NCBI RefSeq assembly: GCF_002953195.1
Contig: NZ_CP026377.1
Location: 2,542,001 to 2,606,000, forward strand
Source: Mixta gaviniae
Lineage (GTDB): Bacteria; Pseudomonadota; Gammaproteobacteria; Enterobacterales; Enterobacteriaceae
DNA: 64,000 bases
Direction of reading: 5' to 3'
Both the position numbers and the translations under genes were made by a program. Shown piece by piece: positions 9,888-19,123 of the stretch (position 1 is its first letter; the number at the start of each line of letters is the position of its first letter). A model generated the notes under the pieces. It did no database searches, was not told the origin of the DNA, and was given only the letters and a program-made list of their open reading frames with translations.

Positions 9888-10694
9888 TTAGCTGCGTCGC
9901 CAGAGCCGCACCATAAAATCCGCTTCGCTGTGAAACTGTTCGCTTTCGCCCAGCTGACGCCAGACGTCGGGCGTGGCGCGCCAGGCGAACGGCGTCATTT
10001 GTAGCAGCGTCGTGGCGTCGCGGCCCGACAACAATAGCGGATACCCCAGCTGCTGTTGCTCTTCCAGCGTAAAGCCCGGCAGGCTCTCCTCTGCCGTCTC
10101 GTGCAGTTTGACCTGCGCATAGATCAGCGCCTTAAACTGCAGCAAATGACGCGGCCCTGGCGTGACGGTCAGCAAACAGCCGCCGCTGCGCACTACGCGC
10201 GACAGCTCTTCCGCCTTGCAGGGCGCGTAAATTCGCAGCACGCCATCCAGCGATGCGTCAGCAAAAGGCAGGCGGTGGCTGGAAGCGACACAGAAATCGA
10301 TATTGCGGTAGCGCTTCGCCGCGGCGCGGATAGCGACTTTCGCCACATCCAGCCCGCACACGCGAGACTGCTCCCCCAGTGCCGCGGCAACCGCCGCGGT
10401 GTAGTAGCCTTCGCCACAGCCGATATCCAGCACCGTTGCCGCCGCAGGCAAATGCTGCGCGAGCAGCGAGGCCACGCGCTGCTGAAGCGGCTGATAGTGG
10501 CCGGCGTCAAGAAACTGACGACGCGCCTGCATCATTTCCGCGCTGTCGCCCGGTTCGCGGGAGCGTTTATGCTGAACCGGCAGCAGATTGACGTAACCTT
10601 CTTTCGCCTGGTCGAACTGATGCTGCTGCGCGCAGCGCCAGCTGTGTTGAACCAGCGCCAGCGGCTGCTGACAGAGGGGACAAAGATAGTGCAT
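9888..10694 (-). CDS. rlmA: 23S rRNA (guanine-745-N1)-methyltransferase
   Basis: A 268-aa SAM-dependent methyltransferase that modifies G745 in helix 35 of 23S rRNA. An N-terminal zinc finger with CPLC and a later Cys/His pair ([11 protein letters not shown]) occupies residues 1-30. The Rossmann core follows with [12 protein letters not shown] (motif I), GLDVAK and [11 protein letters not shown]. Order and length match E. coli RlmA (RrmA), which has the same neighbours mntP and cspC. Confidence 0.93.
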   Translation of the reverse strand: MHYLCPLCQQPLALVQHSWRCAQQHQFDQAKEGYVNLLPVQHKRSREPGDSAEMMQARRQFLDAGHYQPLQQRVASLLAQHLPAAATVLDIGCGEGYYTAAVAAALGEQSRVCGLDVAKVAIRAAAKRYRNIDFCVASSHRLPFADASLDGVLRIYAPCKAEELSRVVRSGGCLLTVTPGPRHLLQFKALIYAQVKLHETAEESLPGFTLEEQQQLGYPLLLSGRDATTLLQMTPFAWRATPDVWRQLGESEQFHSEADFMVRLWRRS

Positions 10695-10763
10695 AACTCT
10701 TTCTCTGGCTGAATCAGGCGCGCAGTTTACACGCTGTGGTGAACAGCGTCACCCGCCAAAAAG

Positions 10764-10792
10764 AAAGGCCCCGGCGATGAGCCGGGGCCTTT
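10764..10792 (-). terminator. Terminator of cspC
   Basis: GGCCCCGGC / GCCGGGGCC forms a strong hairpin flanked by A-runs and T-runs. Read on the - strand it lies about 50 bp past the cspC stop and is followed by CTTTCTTTTT. Confidence 0.8.
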
Positions 10793-10844
10793 GCATCATC
10801 TTTCCGCTGTACACTGAGGGTACAACGAAGACGTTGCGATGTGA

Positions 10845-11054
10845 TCAGATCGCCACAACGTTAACCGCTGCCGGACCTTTCTGACCATCCTGAATTTCGA
10901 ACTCAACGTTCTGACCTTCAGCCAGCGTTTTGAAACCGTTACCCTGGATAGCGGAGAAGTGAACGAACACATCTTTGCTACCGTCCGCCGGAGTAATGAA
11001 GCCAAAACCTTTGGATTCGTTAAACCACTTCACCTGACCTTTAATTTTTGCCAT
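10845..11054 (-). CDS. cspC: Cold-shock-family RNA chaperone CspC
   Basis: The 69-aa protein is almost identical to E. coli CspC. The nucleic-acid binding motifs RNP1 (KGFGFITP) and RNP2 (DVFVHFSAI) are present. CspC is constitutively expressed, binds single-stranded RNA, acts as an antiterminator and stabilises stress mRNAs such as rpoS. It overlaps yobF by 14 bp, as expected for a yobF-cspC operon. Confidence 0.97.
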   Translation of the reverse strand: MAKIKGQVKWFNESKGFGFITPADGSKDVFVHFSAIQGNGFKTLAEGQNVEFEIQDGQKGPAAVNVVAI

Positions 11055-11208
11055 CTTCGTAATTCCTTAGAATGTTTATTTGCCCGGAGGCGACTGACAG
11101 AAAACCAGAGACACTACTGAATGAGGCACTAATATTAGGTTCGGCAAGGAAGCGGTATTCAACGTCAACGTCTTTACTCGTTACTTCTTTACTGAATATG
11201 CCATACAT
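11041..11208 (-). CDS. yobF: YobF small protein, overlapping cspC
   Basis: A 55-codon frame beginning [20 protein letters not shown] matches E. coli YobF (MCGIFSKEV.SKHVDVEYRF) clearly over its first 27 residues. E. coli YobF is 47 aa; here the frame is slightly longer and ends inside the first codons of cspC. Function is unknown, but it is a stress-induced small protein co-transcribed with cspC in E. coli. Start taken at the ATG aligning with the E. coli start. Confidence 0.85.
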   Translation of the reverse strand: MYGIFSKEVTSKDVDVEYRFLAEPNISASFSSVSGFLSVASGQINILRNYEDGKN

Positions 11209-11745
11209 AAACAGAGCTGTACCTCGTTTTGCTTAATAGCGTTATCACATATTCGATAATTTATGGCAAGCTATTTTTAAACAGCGATCGACCTGTCGCA
11301 CACTTATTGCAAACCCATCGCATTCTTTGCACATTTATGCATTAAGCAGCAATAAAAAAAGCTCGACAGCCGCGCCTTTTATCCGCATTTTATCTCTCCG
11401 CGTCCAGCACGCCCTGGGCCTGAAGAGACGCACGTCTCCGTGAGACCCCTGCCAGCCTGCTACTTTGCCACAGGATTGTTGCATAATTATGGCACGTTAA
11501 ATGCACTCAATAACCTTTTGCGCGCAGGCGTGGCAGGTCCAGTAAAAGTCAGAGGTTCTTTCTGTTCGATCGGCCTGCAGAAAAGGCTGCGCCTGTTTTG
11601 CACCAAAAAAGAATATATTTAAAGTGATCTGCCCCAAATAAATGCAACGCTATTTTCAGATAAACTTATTAGTAGATCGAATAAGGCAGGATAACGTAAC
11701 GAGCGAAACCGCAACGCTGTTAAATTAATGCCTGCCTTTATAGGA
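11209..11745. other. Intergenic region upstream of yobF-cspC
   Basis: This 537-bp stretch contains no ORF that resembles a protein; the one + strand frame of 60 codons has no ribosome binding site or family resemblance. It should hold the yobF-cspC promoter and leader on the - strand and the 3' end of the metallo-beta-lactamase-fold gene. I see no clear repeat or small-RNA signature. Confidence 0.45.
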
Positions 11746-12750
11746 TTAATCCTGGCTGATGTTATTTAAGCTGGCGCTTTCGCCTATTTTCCACGGCCGA
11801 AAGCGCGTGTTATCCAGCCCGGCCTCTGCGATAGCGCGCGCCAGCTCCGCCGGCGGCTCATCCAGCGCCTCGTCGGCCAGCTCAAATACGCCCCAGTGAA
11901 TAGGAATGGTGAGCGGCTCGCCGATCGCTTTATACAGCGAAACCGACTGCTGCGGGTCCATATGCTGCGTCTGCATGAACCAGCGCGGTGCATACGCGCC
12001 AACCGGCAGCGCTGCAAGATTAAAAGGACCGAGACGCTGGGCGATCTGCAGCAAATTTTCAGAATAGCCGCTGTCGCCGGAAAACCAGAAATTAAGCGTG
12101 GCAGTTGAAACCGTCCAGCCGCACCACAGCGAGCGGTTGCGATCCTTCAGGGTGCGCATGCTCCAGTGACGCGCAGGCACGGCGTGAAAGGTCACGCCGT
12201 GGCGCTGCGTTTGCTGCCACCAGTCGAGCTGCACCACATTCTTCGCCCCGGCCCGGCGAAACCAGGGCTCCAGCCCCAGCGGCACGATAAACTGCACCTG
12301 CGGAAAGCGGCGCAGAATCGCCTTGATGGTCGGCCGGTCAAGGTGGTCATAGTGGTTATGCGAAATCAGCACCCACTCCAGTGACGGCAGATGGTCGATC
12401 TTCAGCGGCGTCGGCGTTTTGCGCTTTGGGCCATAAAACCGCAGCGGGGAAGCGCGAGCCGAGAGCGCCGGGTCGATTAACCCGTAGCGTTGATCGATAC
12501 GCAGCATCAGCGCTGCATGCCCAAGCCACCAGACCGCATCCTCTTCGCCGCTCAAGTCGGCCGGTTGCCACCACTGCCGGATAAAGGCCGGGTAGCCCTG
12601 CCGGGGCGCCATCGGTAGCCCCTGTGCTTTGCGCTCTTTACGCCAGCGCTGCAGATCGCCAGGCTGGCGCTGCTCAGGTTCCGGATTGCGGAATCCTTCC
12701 GGCGTGTGGTGCGGCCTGGACGCGTCATACCAGGGGTTTTGCCATTTCAT
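11746..12750 (-). CDS. NAPE-PLD-like metallo-beta-lactamase-fold hydrolase
   Basis: A 334-aa zinc hydrolase. The metal motif HxHxDH appears as SHNHYDHLD near residue 135, followed by further ligands in PARHWSMR, FSGDSGYS and IPIHWGVF. The architecture (long N-terminal region with WWLGHAALML, then the MBL core) matches the NAPE-hydrolysing phospholipase D/UlaG-like family. It has no signal peptide. The substrate is not predictable. It is inserted between yobF and yebO, which are adjacent in E. coli, so it is a lineage-specific gain at this locus. yebO ends 29 bp upstream of it on the same strand. Confidence 0.85.
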   Translation of the reverse strand: MKWQNPWYDASRPHHTPEGFRNPEPEQRQPGDLQRWRKERKAQGLPMAPRQGYPAFIRQWWQPADLSGEEDAVWWLGHAALMLRIDQRYGLIDPALSARASPLRFYGPKRKTPTPLKIDHLPSLEWVLISHNHYDHLDRPTIKAILRRFPQVQFIVPLGLEPWFRRAGAKNVVQLDWWQQTQRHGVTFHAVPARHWSMRTLKDRNRSLWCGWTVSTATLNFWFSGDSGYSENLLQIAQRLGPFNLAALPVGAYAPRWFMQTQHMDPQQSVSLYKAIGEPLTIPIHWGVFELADEALDEPPAELARAIAEAGLDNTRFRPWKIGESASLNNISQD

Positions 12751-12779
12751 CCTGCCACTCCTTACTTGCCGGTAACGGT

Positions 12780-13046
12780 TTATCGTTCAGGGATCAGACG
12801 GGTAAAATCCTGCTCTCCTTCCTCCTCCGCGACGATCTCTTCTTCGTCAGATCCTGCTGCGGTCAGGCGCTGCAGCATAGCGTTCTGTTTTTTCTGCTCT
12901 TCCAGCAGCGCCTCCAGCAGACGGATCTGCTCGCTGGCGCGCACGCTGGCGCGATTCACGTAAAACCAGGCGATCAGCCCTACCAGTGCAAATGCGATTC
13001 CGCTGATGAGCGGCATCAAACCTGCGCCGCCATTTAATTCGTTCAT
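12780..13046 (-). CDS. yebO: YebO, small membrane-anchored coiled-coil protein
   Basis: An 88-aa protein with one N-terminal transmembrane helix (about residues 9-30, ISGIAFALVGLIAWFYVNRAS), a predicted coiled coil (EQIRLLEALLEEQKKQNAMLQRL split over 38-60) and an acidic tail ending TRLIPER. E. coli YebO has the same order and ends RLVAER. Function is unknown. In E. coli it precedes mgrB; no mgrB frame is found upstream here. Confidence 0.85.
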   Translation of the reverse strand: MNELNGGAGLMPLISGIAFALVGLIAWFYVNRASVRASEQIRLLEALLEEQKKQNAMLQRLTAAGSDEEEIVAEEEGEQDFTRLIPER

Positions 13047-13224
13047 AACAGCCTCTGTTTGTTATAGATTTCGCGGACGATTTTACCCGGAACGGAAGGA
13101 ATTGATAGCCTCATGCCCGGCGGCGCTTTAAGCATCCTCCGATCGACCCCGATTTCGCGCCGCGCTATGCTGCTTCTCTTCCGGCAGCGAAACGGGAAGC
13201 TTGCCATTTTTACAGGGAGACGGA

Positions 13225-13467
13225 ATGAAAATATTGCTTCGAATTGTGAGTCTGCTGGCGATTGTCTGGCTGGGATTGTTGTTGACCGGCTACGGCGTGC
13301 TGACCGGCAGCCATAAAAACGTCGCCGGCATTGGCCTGCAGTGCCAGTACCTGACGGCGCGGGGAATGATTAAAGCGCAGTATCTGCACAGCGACAGCGG
13401 GTTAATCGGCGTGGCCAACTGTCCGCTGTTAAGGAAAACGGCTGAAGTGGTGGACAGCAACGAGTAG
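13225..13467 (+). CDS. yobH: YobH, small exported or membrane protein
   Basis: An 80-aa protein starting MKILLRIVSLLAIVW after GGGAGACGGA. An N-terminal hydrophobic segment (5-25) is followed by GLQCQYLTARG and GVANCPLLRK, which match E. coli YobH and place two conserved cysteines outside the membrane. Its function is unknown. It is divergent from yebO and convergent with kdgR, as in E. coli. The upstream in-frame ATG at 13201 was rejected because family similarity starts at 13225. Confidence 0.88.
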   Translation: MKILLRIVSLLAIVWLGLLLTGYGVLTGSHKNVAGIGLQCQYLTARGMIKAQYLHSDSGLIGVANCPLLRKTAEVVDSNE

Positions 13468-13481
13468 CTGGCCATCGCAGC

Positions 13482-13509
13482 GCGGCGCCGGTCAACGGCG
13501 CCGCTTTTT
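13482..13509. terminator. Terminator between yobH and kdgR
   Basis: A perfect GCGGCGCC / GGCGCCGC stem with a 7-nt loop is followed by T5 on the + strand and lies 15 bp past yobH and 6 bp past the end of kdgR. Confidence 0.85.
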
Positions 13510-13514
13510 ACGTA

Positions 13515-14306
13515 TCAGAAAGGATAGTCGTGGTAGCCCAGCTGCGCGGAGAGCGTGCGCCCGGCGCGATGCAGCATCGCGACATACTCATGCTTACGCT
13601 CTTCTGAGAAGCGGATAGTCGGGAAAGAGATACTCATCCCGGCAATGACCACCCCAAAGCGGTCGAAAACCGGCACCGCGATGCAGCGCAGCCCCTCTTC
13701 CTGCTCTTCGTTGTCTTCACCGAACCCCTGCGCCTTCACCACATCCAGCACCTCCAGCAGTGCCTCTTCGCTGCCCAGGGTGTGCGGCGTGCTGCGGCGG
13801 AACTCCACCTCTTTTAAAATCTCATGCACTTCGGCGCGGTCGCGCCAGGCCAGTAACACCTTGCCGATAGCGGTACTGTGCAGCGGGTTGCGGCGGCCGA
13901 TGCGCGAATACATACGCAGGTTGTAGAGCGAATCGATCTTATGGATATAGACAATGCTGTCTTCTTCCAGCGCGCCGAGATGGATCGTCTCTTTCGTCAG
14001 GCGTGACAGTTCGCGCATCTGCACATCCGCGCTGCGGATCAGATCGACATTCTGCAACGCCTTCGCGCCCAGCTCAAACAGCTTCAGCGTCAGCGCATAC
14101 TTTTCCGACTCCCCTTCCTGGGAGACATAGCCCAGCGACTTCATGGTCTGCAGAAAGCGATAGACGGTGCTTTTTGACATCATGACGCGTTGGGAGAGTT
14201 CGGTAATGCCGTTTTCGCGCTCTTCGCCAAGCGCCTGCAGGATACCAAACACTTTCAATACGGAAGAGACCGAGTCCGGCTGTTTATCTGCGTCTGCATT
14301 CGCCAT
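13515..14306 (-). CDS. kdgR: IclR-family repressor KdgR
   Basis: A 263-aa regulator with an N-terminal winged helix (about 14-75, ITELSQRVMMSKSTVYRFLQTM) and a C-terminal IclR effector domain (about 85-260, LHSTAIGKVLLAW, GVVIAGMSISFPT). KdgR senses 2-keto-3-deoxygluconate and represses pectin and hexuronate catabolism, including eda, in Erwinia-type bacteria. Length and position (between yobH and yebQ) match E. coli KdgR. It is transcribed divergently from yebQ, with 190 bp between the starts. Confidence 0.95.
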   Translation of the reverse strand: MANADADKQPDSVSSVLKVFGILQALGEERENGITELSQRVMMSKSTVYRFLQTMKSLGYVSQEGESEKYALTLKLFELGAKALQNVDLIRSADVQMRELSRLTKETIHLGALEEDSIVYIHKIDSLYNLRMYSRIGRRNPLHSTAIGKVLLAWRDRAEVHEILKEVEFRRSTPHTLGSEEALLEVLDVVKAQGFGEDNEEQEEGLRCIAVPVFDRFGVVIAGMSISFPTIRFSEERKHEYVAMLHRAGRTLSAQLGYHDYPF

Positions 14307-14496
14307 AGTGAAAACCTTTTTGAAATTGTTTTATTAAAAATGGAACACCATTTCCAGTATACGTGGGCGGGTTATCGCCAGGCAATACGCCAGCGTGACC
14401 ACGAACACATCTGTAACCACTTTTTATCAGCGGAAGGGTGCATCGGGGCCAAAAAATCATTAGCATGATGATATTCACCCCCTTTAATTTTTTCCT

Positions 14497-15870
14497 ATGA
14501 CTCTGACATCACAGATGGATGGCCTGCCGCTGCCGCGCCGCTATGGCGCTATCGCCGCGATTGCCTTAGGTATCACCGTCGCCGTGCTTGATGGCACCAT
14601 CGCCAACGTCGCGCTGCCGACCATCGCCAGCGAACTCCATGCCAGCCCGGCGGAATCGATCTGGATCATTAACGCCTATCAGCTGGCGATTATCGTTTCG
14701 CTGCTTTCATTCTCTTTTTTAGGCGATCTGCTTGGCTACCGGCGCATCTATCAGGCGGGCCTGTTACTGTTCAGCGCGACCTCGCTGCTTTGCGCCTTTT
14801 CGGATTCGCTCGTGATGCTGACCTGCGCACGCATTCTGCAGGGCTTCGGCGGCGCGGCGTTGATGAGCGTCAATACCGCGCTGATCCGCATCATCTATCC
14901 CCAGCATCATCTGGGCCGCGGCATGGCCATTAATGCATTGATCGTCGCCGTCTCCAGCGCGGCGGGGCCGACGGTGGCGGCGGCGATCCTCTCCGTCGCC
15001 TCGTGGAAGTGGCTGTTTCTGATTAACGTGCCCGCGGGCGCGCTGGCGCTGCTGTTCGCCCTGCGCTTCCTGCCCGAAAACACCCAGAAATCGACCGGCC
15101 AGCGCTTCGATGTGCCCAGCGCCATCATGAACGCCCTCACCTTCGGCCTGCTGCTGTCAGCGCTGAGCGGCGCGGCGCAGGGCCAGGATTATCGCCTGAT
15201 TCTCGTTGAGCTGCTGGCGCTGTTGATCGTCGGCACGCTGTTTATTCGTCGCCAGCTCACCATGACCAGCCCGCTGCTGCCAGTGGATCTGCTGCGTATT
15301 CCTATCTTTTCGCTGTCGATCTGCACCTCGGTCTGCTCTTTCCTGGCGCAGATGCTGGCGATGGTTTCCCTGCCCTTCTTTTTGCAGAGCGTTATCGGCC
15401 GCAGCGAAGTGGAGACCGGGCTGCTGCTCACCCCGTGGCCGCTGGCGACGATGATTATGTCGCCCGTTGCCGGACGACTGCTGGAGCGCTTTCACGCTGG
15501 TCTGCTGGGCGGCATCGGGCTGGCGATTTTCGCCGTCGGGCTGTTTGCGCTCGCCTGGCTGCCCGCGGCGCCGACCGATGGCGATATCATCTGGCGGATG
15601 GTGCTGTGCGGCGCCGGCTTCGGGCTGTTTCAGTCGCCGAATAACCACACCATTATCTCCGCCGCGCCGCGCCATCGCAGCGGCGGCGCCAGCGGCATGC
15701 TCGGCACCGCGCGCCTGCTGGGGCAAACCAGCGGCGCGGCGCTGGTGGCACTGATGTTTAACCTTTTCGGCCAGCACGGCACCCATGCCTCGCTGCTGCT
15801 GGCAGGCCTGTTCTCCTCGGTCGCCGCGCTGTTCAGCCTGTCGCGCATGCGGCAGCCCGCGCGCGGCTGA
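14497..15870 (+). CDS. yebQ: YebQ, DHA2-type MFS drug transporter
   Basis: A 457-aa major facilitator protein with about 14 hydrophobic segments. The motif A region (GDLLGYRRIYQ) and the helix 1 signature VLDGTIANVALPTIA are those of the DHA2 (14-helix) proton-antiport drug exporters. It occupies the yebQ position between kdgR and htpX. The substrate is unknown. An intrinsic terminator follows immediately. Confidence 0.92.
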   Translation: MTLTSQMDGLPLPRRYGAIAAIALGITVAVLDGTIANVALPTIASELHASPAESIWIINAYQLAIIVSLLSFSFLGDLLGYRRIYQAGLLLFSATSLLCAFSDSLVMLTCARILQGFGGAALMSVNTALIRIIYPQHHLGRGMAINALIVAVSSAAGPTVAAAILSVASWKWLFLINVPAGALALLFALRFLPENTQKSTGQRFDVPSAIMNALTFGLLLSALSGAAQGQDYRLILVELLALLIVGTLFIRRQLTMTSPLLPVDLLRIPIFSLSICTSVCSFLAQMLAMVSLPFFLQSVIGRSEVETGLLLTPWPLATMIMSPVAGRLLERFHAGLLGGIGLAIFAVGLFALAWLPAAPTDGDIIWRMVLCGAGFGLFQSPNNHTIISAAPRHRSGGASGMLGTARLLGQTSGAALVALMFNLFGQHGTHASLLLAGLFSSVAALFSLSRMRQPARG

Positions 15871-15880
15871 AGGCAATAAA

Positions 15881-15900
15881 AAACCCTCGTCAGAGGGTTT
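15881..15900. terminator. Terminator after yebQ
   Basis: AAACCCTC / GAGGGTTT is a short hairpin 11 bp past the yebQ stop, with A-run and T-run on opposite sides, so it may act in both directions. Confidence 0.75.
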
Positions 15901-15910
15901 CGGCAGCAAT

Positions 15911-15938
15911 AAAAAAGGCGACCCGCAGGTCGCCTTTT
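15911..15938. terminator. Terminator after htpX
   Basis: AAAAGGCGACC / GGTCGCCTTTT with a short loop abuts the htpX stop. It works for htpX on the - strand and backs up the yebQ terminator. Confidence 0.8.
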
Positions 15939-15939
15939 C

Positions 15940-16821
15940 TTATTTCAGGTACTGCCCGCTGCGCAGCGCTTCAATGCGCTTATCCAGCGGCGGGTGCGAC
16001 ATAAAGAACTCGCTCAGCGATTTCCCTTTGCCATTAATGCAGAACGCCATCATGCTGGCCGGCTCTTGCGGCTCATAGCTGGTTTTCAGCCGCTGCAGCG
16101 CCGCAATCATCTTCTCACGCCCCACCAGACGCGCCGATCCCGCGTCGGCATGGAACTCACGGTGACGCGAGAACCACATGGTGATCATGCTGGCCAGGAT
16201 GCCGAACACCAGCTCCAGCACCATGGAAACCGCGAAGTAGACCAGCGGGTTGCCGTTGCTGCTCTCTTCATCTTCCCGGTTGCCGGACATGAAGCCTGCG
16301 GCCACCTGCGCGATAATACGGGAGATGAACATCACGAAGGTGTTCACGATGCCCTGAATCAGCGTCATGGTCACCATATCGCCGTTGGCGATATGGCTGA
16401 TTTCATGCGCCAGCACCGCTTCCGCCTCGTCACGGCTCATGTTCTGCAACAGACCGGTCGACACCGCGACCAGCGACGCGTCGCGACGCGCGCCGGTGGC
16501 GAAGGCGTTGATATCAGGCGCATGGTAGATAGCCACCTGCGGCATGGCGATACCCGCCTGCTGCGCCTGCTGCGCTACCGTGTTCATCAACCAGCGTTCC
16601 GTTTCGTTACGCGGCTGTTCAATTACTTCACCGCCGACGGAACGCAGTGCCATCCATTTCGACATCAGCAGTGAAACAAACGCACCGCCAAAGCCAAACA
16701 GACCTGAGATTATCATCAGGCCCTGCACACTGCTTGACTGAATTCCTGTCAGGCTCAGTATCAGCCCGAATACCAACATCACGGCAAGGTTGGTCAGCAG
16801 GAAAAGAGCAATACGCATCAT
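15940..16821 (-). CDS. htpX: Membrane zinc protease HtpX
   Basis: A 293-aa M48-family metalloprotease of the inner membrane, same length as E. coli. Two N-terminal helices (about 4-26 and 35-55) precede the catalytic HEISH ([14 protein letters not shown]) near residue 140, and two further hydrophobic segments lie at about 155-215. The third zinc ligand is in [12 protein letters not shown]. HtpX degrades misfolded membrane proteins with FtsH and is under CpxR control in E. coli. It starts MMRIALFLL. Confidence 0.96.
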   Translation of the reverse strand: MMRIALFLLTNLAVMLVFGLILSLTGIQSSSVQGLMIISGLFGFGGAFVSLLMSKWMALRSVGGEVIEQPRNETERWLMNTVAQQAQQAGIAMPQVAIYHAPDINAFATGARRDASLVAVSTGLLQNMSRDEAEAVLAHEISHIANGDMVTMTLIQGIVNTFVMFISRIIAQVAAGFMSGNREDEESSNGNPLVYFAVSMVLELVFGILASMITMWFSRHREFHADAGSARLVGREKMIAALQRLKTSYEPQEPASMMAFCINGKGKSLSEFFMSHPPLDKRIEALRSGQYLK

Positions 16822-17008
16822 AAACTTTTATCTTCCTCAGTTAACTAAGCGCCCATGCGCGGATATACATCGTAGGGTCATCGCGTAGCATTTCAAGCAT
16901 CCTTAACGTTTAAGTGTCTAAAAAGACATAACTTTACATTTTGTCGCACTCTTTTTTAACCCTTTCCGCCGCAACAAATCAGCGCCGCTTAACAAACGTG
17001 TACAAAAA

Positions 17009-17039
17009 GAAAAGGCACCGCTTGCGCAGTGCCTTTTTT
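17009..17039 (-). terminator. Terminator after prc
   Basis: AAAAGGCACCGC / GCAGTGCCTTTT with a small loop lies about 20 bp past the prc stop on the - strand. Confidence 0.8.
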
Positions 17040-17058
17040 CGTACGGATAAAAGCGGGA

Positions 17059-19104
17059 TTATTTATTCGCTTCCGCTTTATCCGTTGGCTGTTCCGGCTT
17101 CAGATGCGCCAGATCGTTAGCGATGTTCACCGTCTCATTGAGATAAGGATCGGGCTCTTTATAATCCTTCGGCAGATCGTCAAGCTTCGCCAGCGGCTTC
17201 TTCCCTTCCGCCTTATAGCGCGCGTTAATGCGATCCAGACGCAGCGCATCATCTTCCTGGTTCTCTTTCTCGCGCTGGGCAAGATTGAGCGAGACGATAT
17301 TGCGCTTATCTTTCATGGCATTAAAGCGCTGAATATCTTTGATGATGTACTGGAACTCGGCATCTTTCGCGATGCGCTGGTCATGCGCCTTGGTCAGCTG
17401 CGGCACCAGGTCGCTCAGGTCGCCCGATTTGGTGTAGCTTGCCGCATCGATGCTGTCCCACGGCAGCGCATTGTCTTCGAACTTCTCACCGGTTTCCGCC
17501 GCTTCGACGCCGGTTGGCATCAGCAGATCGGGCGTAACGCCCTTGCGCTGGGTGCTGCCGCCGTTGATACGGTAGAATTTCTGGATGGTGTACTGCACCG
17601 ATCCCAGCGCCGGCCACTCCGGGCGCAGCATCTGATCGTAGATGCGATTCAGCGAGCGATACTGCTGTACGGTGCCCTTGCCGAAGGTCGGTTCACCGAC
17701 AATCAGCGCGCGACCGTAATCCTGCATCGCCGCCGCGAAGATCTCCGACGCCGAGGCGCTGAAGCGGTCGACCAGCACCACCAGCGGGCCTTTGTAATAG
17801 ACCACGCCGTCAGTATCGCTGTCTTCGCGCACTTTGCCGTTATTGTCGCGCACCTGCACCACCGGACCGCTGGGGATAAACAGGCCGGAAAGCGAAACAG
17901 CTTCGGTCAGGGCGCCGCCGCCGTTGGTGCGCAGATCGATCACCACGCTATCAACATGCTGCTTCTGCAGCTTCTGCAGCTGCACCTTGACGTCATCGGT
18001 CAGGCCGACATAAAAGCCGGGAATATCCAGCACGCCGACCTTATCTTTGCCGACGTTATGCACGCTCATCTTCACCGCGCGATCTTCCAGACGGATTTTT
18101 TCGCGCGTCAGCGTGATGGTGCGGGTTTTGGTGCCTTTACCGGCCGGCAGGATCTCCAGGCGCACGCGGCTGCCCTTCGGCCCTTTAATCTTCGCCACCA
18201 CGTCATCGAGACGCAGGCCGATCACATCCTCGATCGGTTTGCCCGGCTGACCGACGCCGACAATGCGGTCGCCGACATTCAGCGCCTTGCTTTTCGCCGC
18301 CGGGCCGCCCGCTACCATCGAGTTGATGACGGTATAATCTTCATCCATCTGCAGTACCGCGCCGATCCCTTCCAGGGAGAGGCTCATCTCGGTATTGAAC
18401 TGCTCGGTATTGCGCGGCGACAGATAGTTGGTGTGCGGATCGATTTCGTGGGCGAAGGCGTTCATCGCCAGCTGGAACACATCCTCGCTGTTGCTCTGCG
18501 CCAGACGGCGGATCGCTGAGTTATAGCGCTTGGTGAGGATGTCTTTGATTTCGTCATCTTTTTTGCCGGTCAGCTTCAGGCTAAGCTGATCGTACTTTAC
18601 CTTGGCGTCCCATAACGCGTTCAGTTCAGCGGCGTTTTTCGGCCACGGCGCCTTGCTACGGTCGGTATCGATAGTATCGCTACCGTTAAAATTCATCGGC
18701 TTGTTCAGTATCGACAACGCGTACTGATAGCGCTCGAAACGGCGTTTTTGCGCCAGATTGAAGAGATCGTAAAACACCGTCAGCTTGCCGCTACGCAGCT
18801 CGTCGCCCAGCGTGCTTTTCTTATCGGCGAACTGCGCCACGTCCGACGCCAGCAGCACGTTGTGGCTGTAGTCGAGCATGTTCAGATAGCGGTCAAAGAT
18901 TTTGGCGGAAAACTGCTGGTCGAGGTCGAACTGGCGGTAGTGTGAGCGGGTAAAGCGTGACGTAACGCGTTCGCTAACGGTGGCGTGCTGCGGCTCTTCC
19001 TGCAGCTGCGGAATTTGATCCGCGCGGGTAATGCTGTCAGCGGCAATGGCGTGACCTGCCAGCAGCAGGCCCGCCATCACGCTCATCTTAAAAAATGTGT
19101 TCAT
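17059..19104 (-). CDS. prc: Periplasmic tail-specific protease Prc (Tsp)
   Basis: A 681-aa protein with a signal peptide (cleavage after LLLAGHAIAA). It contains a PDZ domain (about 235-320, GIGAVLQMDEDYTVI, GGPAAKS, GDRIVGVGQPG) and the S41 protease core with the Ser in RFSASASEIFAAA and the general-base Lys in GEPTFGKGTVQ. A C-terminal DUF3340 region ends the protein. Prc trims FtsI and degrades SsrA-tagged and lipoprotein-regulated cell-wall enzymes with NlpI. It lies 19 bp downstream of proQ and is probably co-transcribed. Confidence 0.96.
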   Translation of the reverse strand: MNTFFKMSVMAGLLLAGHAIAADSITRADQIPQLQEEPQHATVSERVTSRFTRSHYRQFDLDQQFSAKIFDRYLNMLDYSHNVLLASDVAQFADKKSTLGDELRSGKLTVFYDLFNLAQKRRFERYQYALSILNKPMNFNGSDTIDTDRSKAPWPKNAAELNALWDAKVKYDQLSLKLTGKKDDEIKDILTKRYNSAIRRLAQSNSEDVFQLAMNAFAHEIDPHTNYLSPRNTEQFNTEMSLSLEGIGAVLQMDEDYTVINSMVAGGPAAKSKALNVGDRIVGVGQPGKPIEDVIGLRLDDVVAKIKGPKGSRVRLEILPAGKGTKTRTITLTREKIRLEDRAVKMSVHNVGKDKVGVLDIPGFYVGLTDDVKVQLQKLQKQHVDSVVIDLRTNGGGALTEAVSLSGLFIPSGPVVQVRDNNGKVREDSDTDGVVYYKGPLVVLVDRFSASASEIFAAAMQDYGRALIVGEPTFGKGTVQQYRSLNRIYDQMLRPEWPALGSVQYTIQKFYRINGGSTQRKGVTPDLLMPTGVEAAETGEKFEDNALPWDSIDAASYTKSGDLSDLVPQLTKAHDQRIAKDAEFQYIIKDIQRFNAMKDKRNIVSLNLAQREKENQEDDALRLDRINARYKAEGKKPLAKLDDLPKDYKEPDPYLNETVNIANDLAHLKPEQPTDKAEANK

Positions 19105-19123
19105 GCCCTGGGTGGCCTCCGTT

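Noticed and set aside
11440..11622. 60-codon frame on the + strand upstream of yobF
   Set aside because: No ribosome binding site, no family resemblance, Cys/Arg-rich composition typical of a chance frame; it is antisense to the expected yobF-cspC leader.
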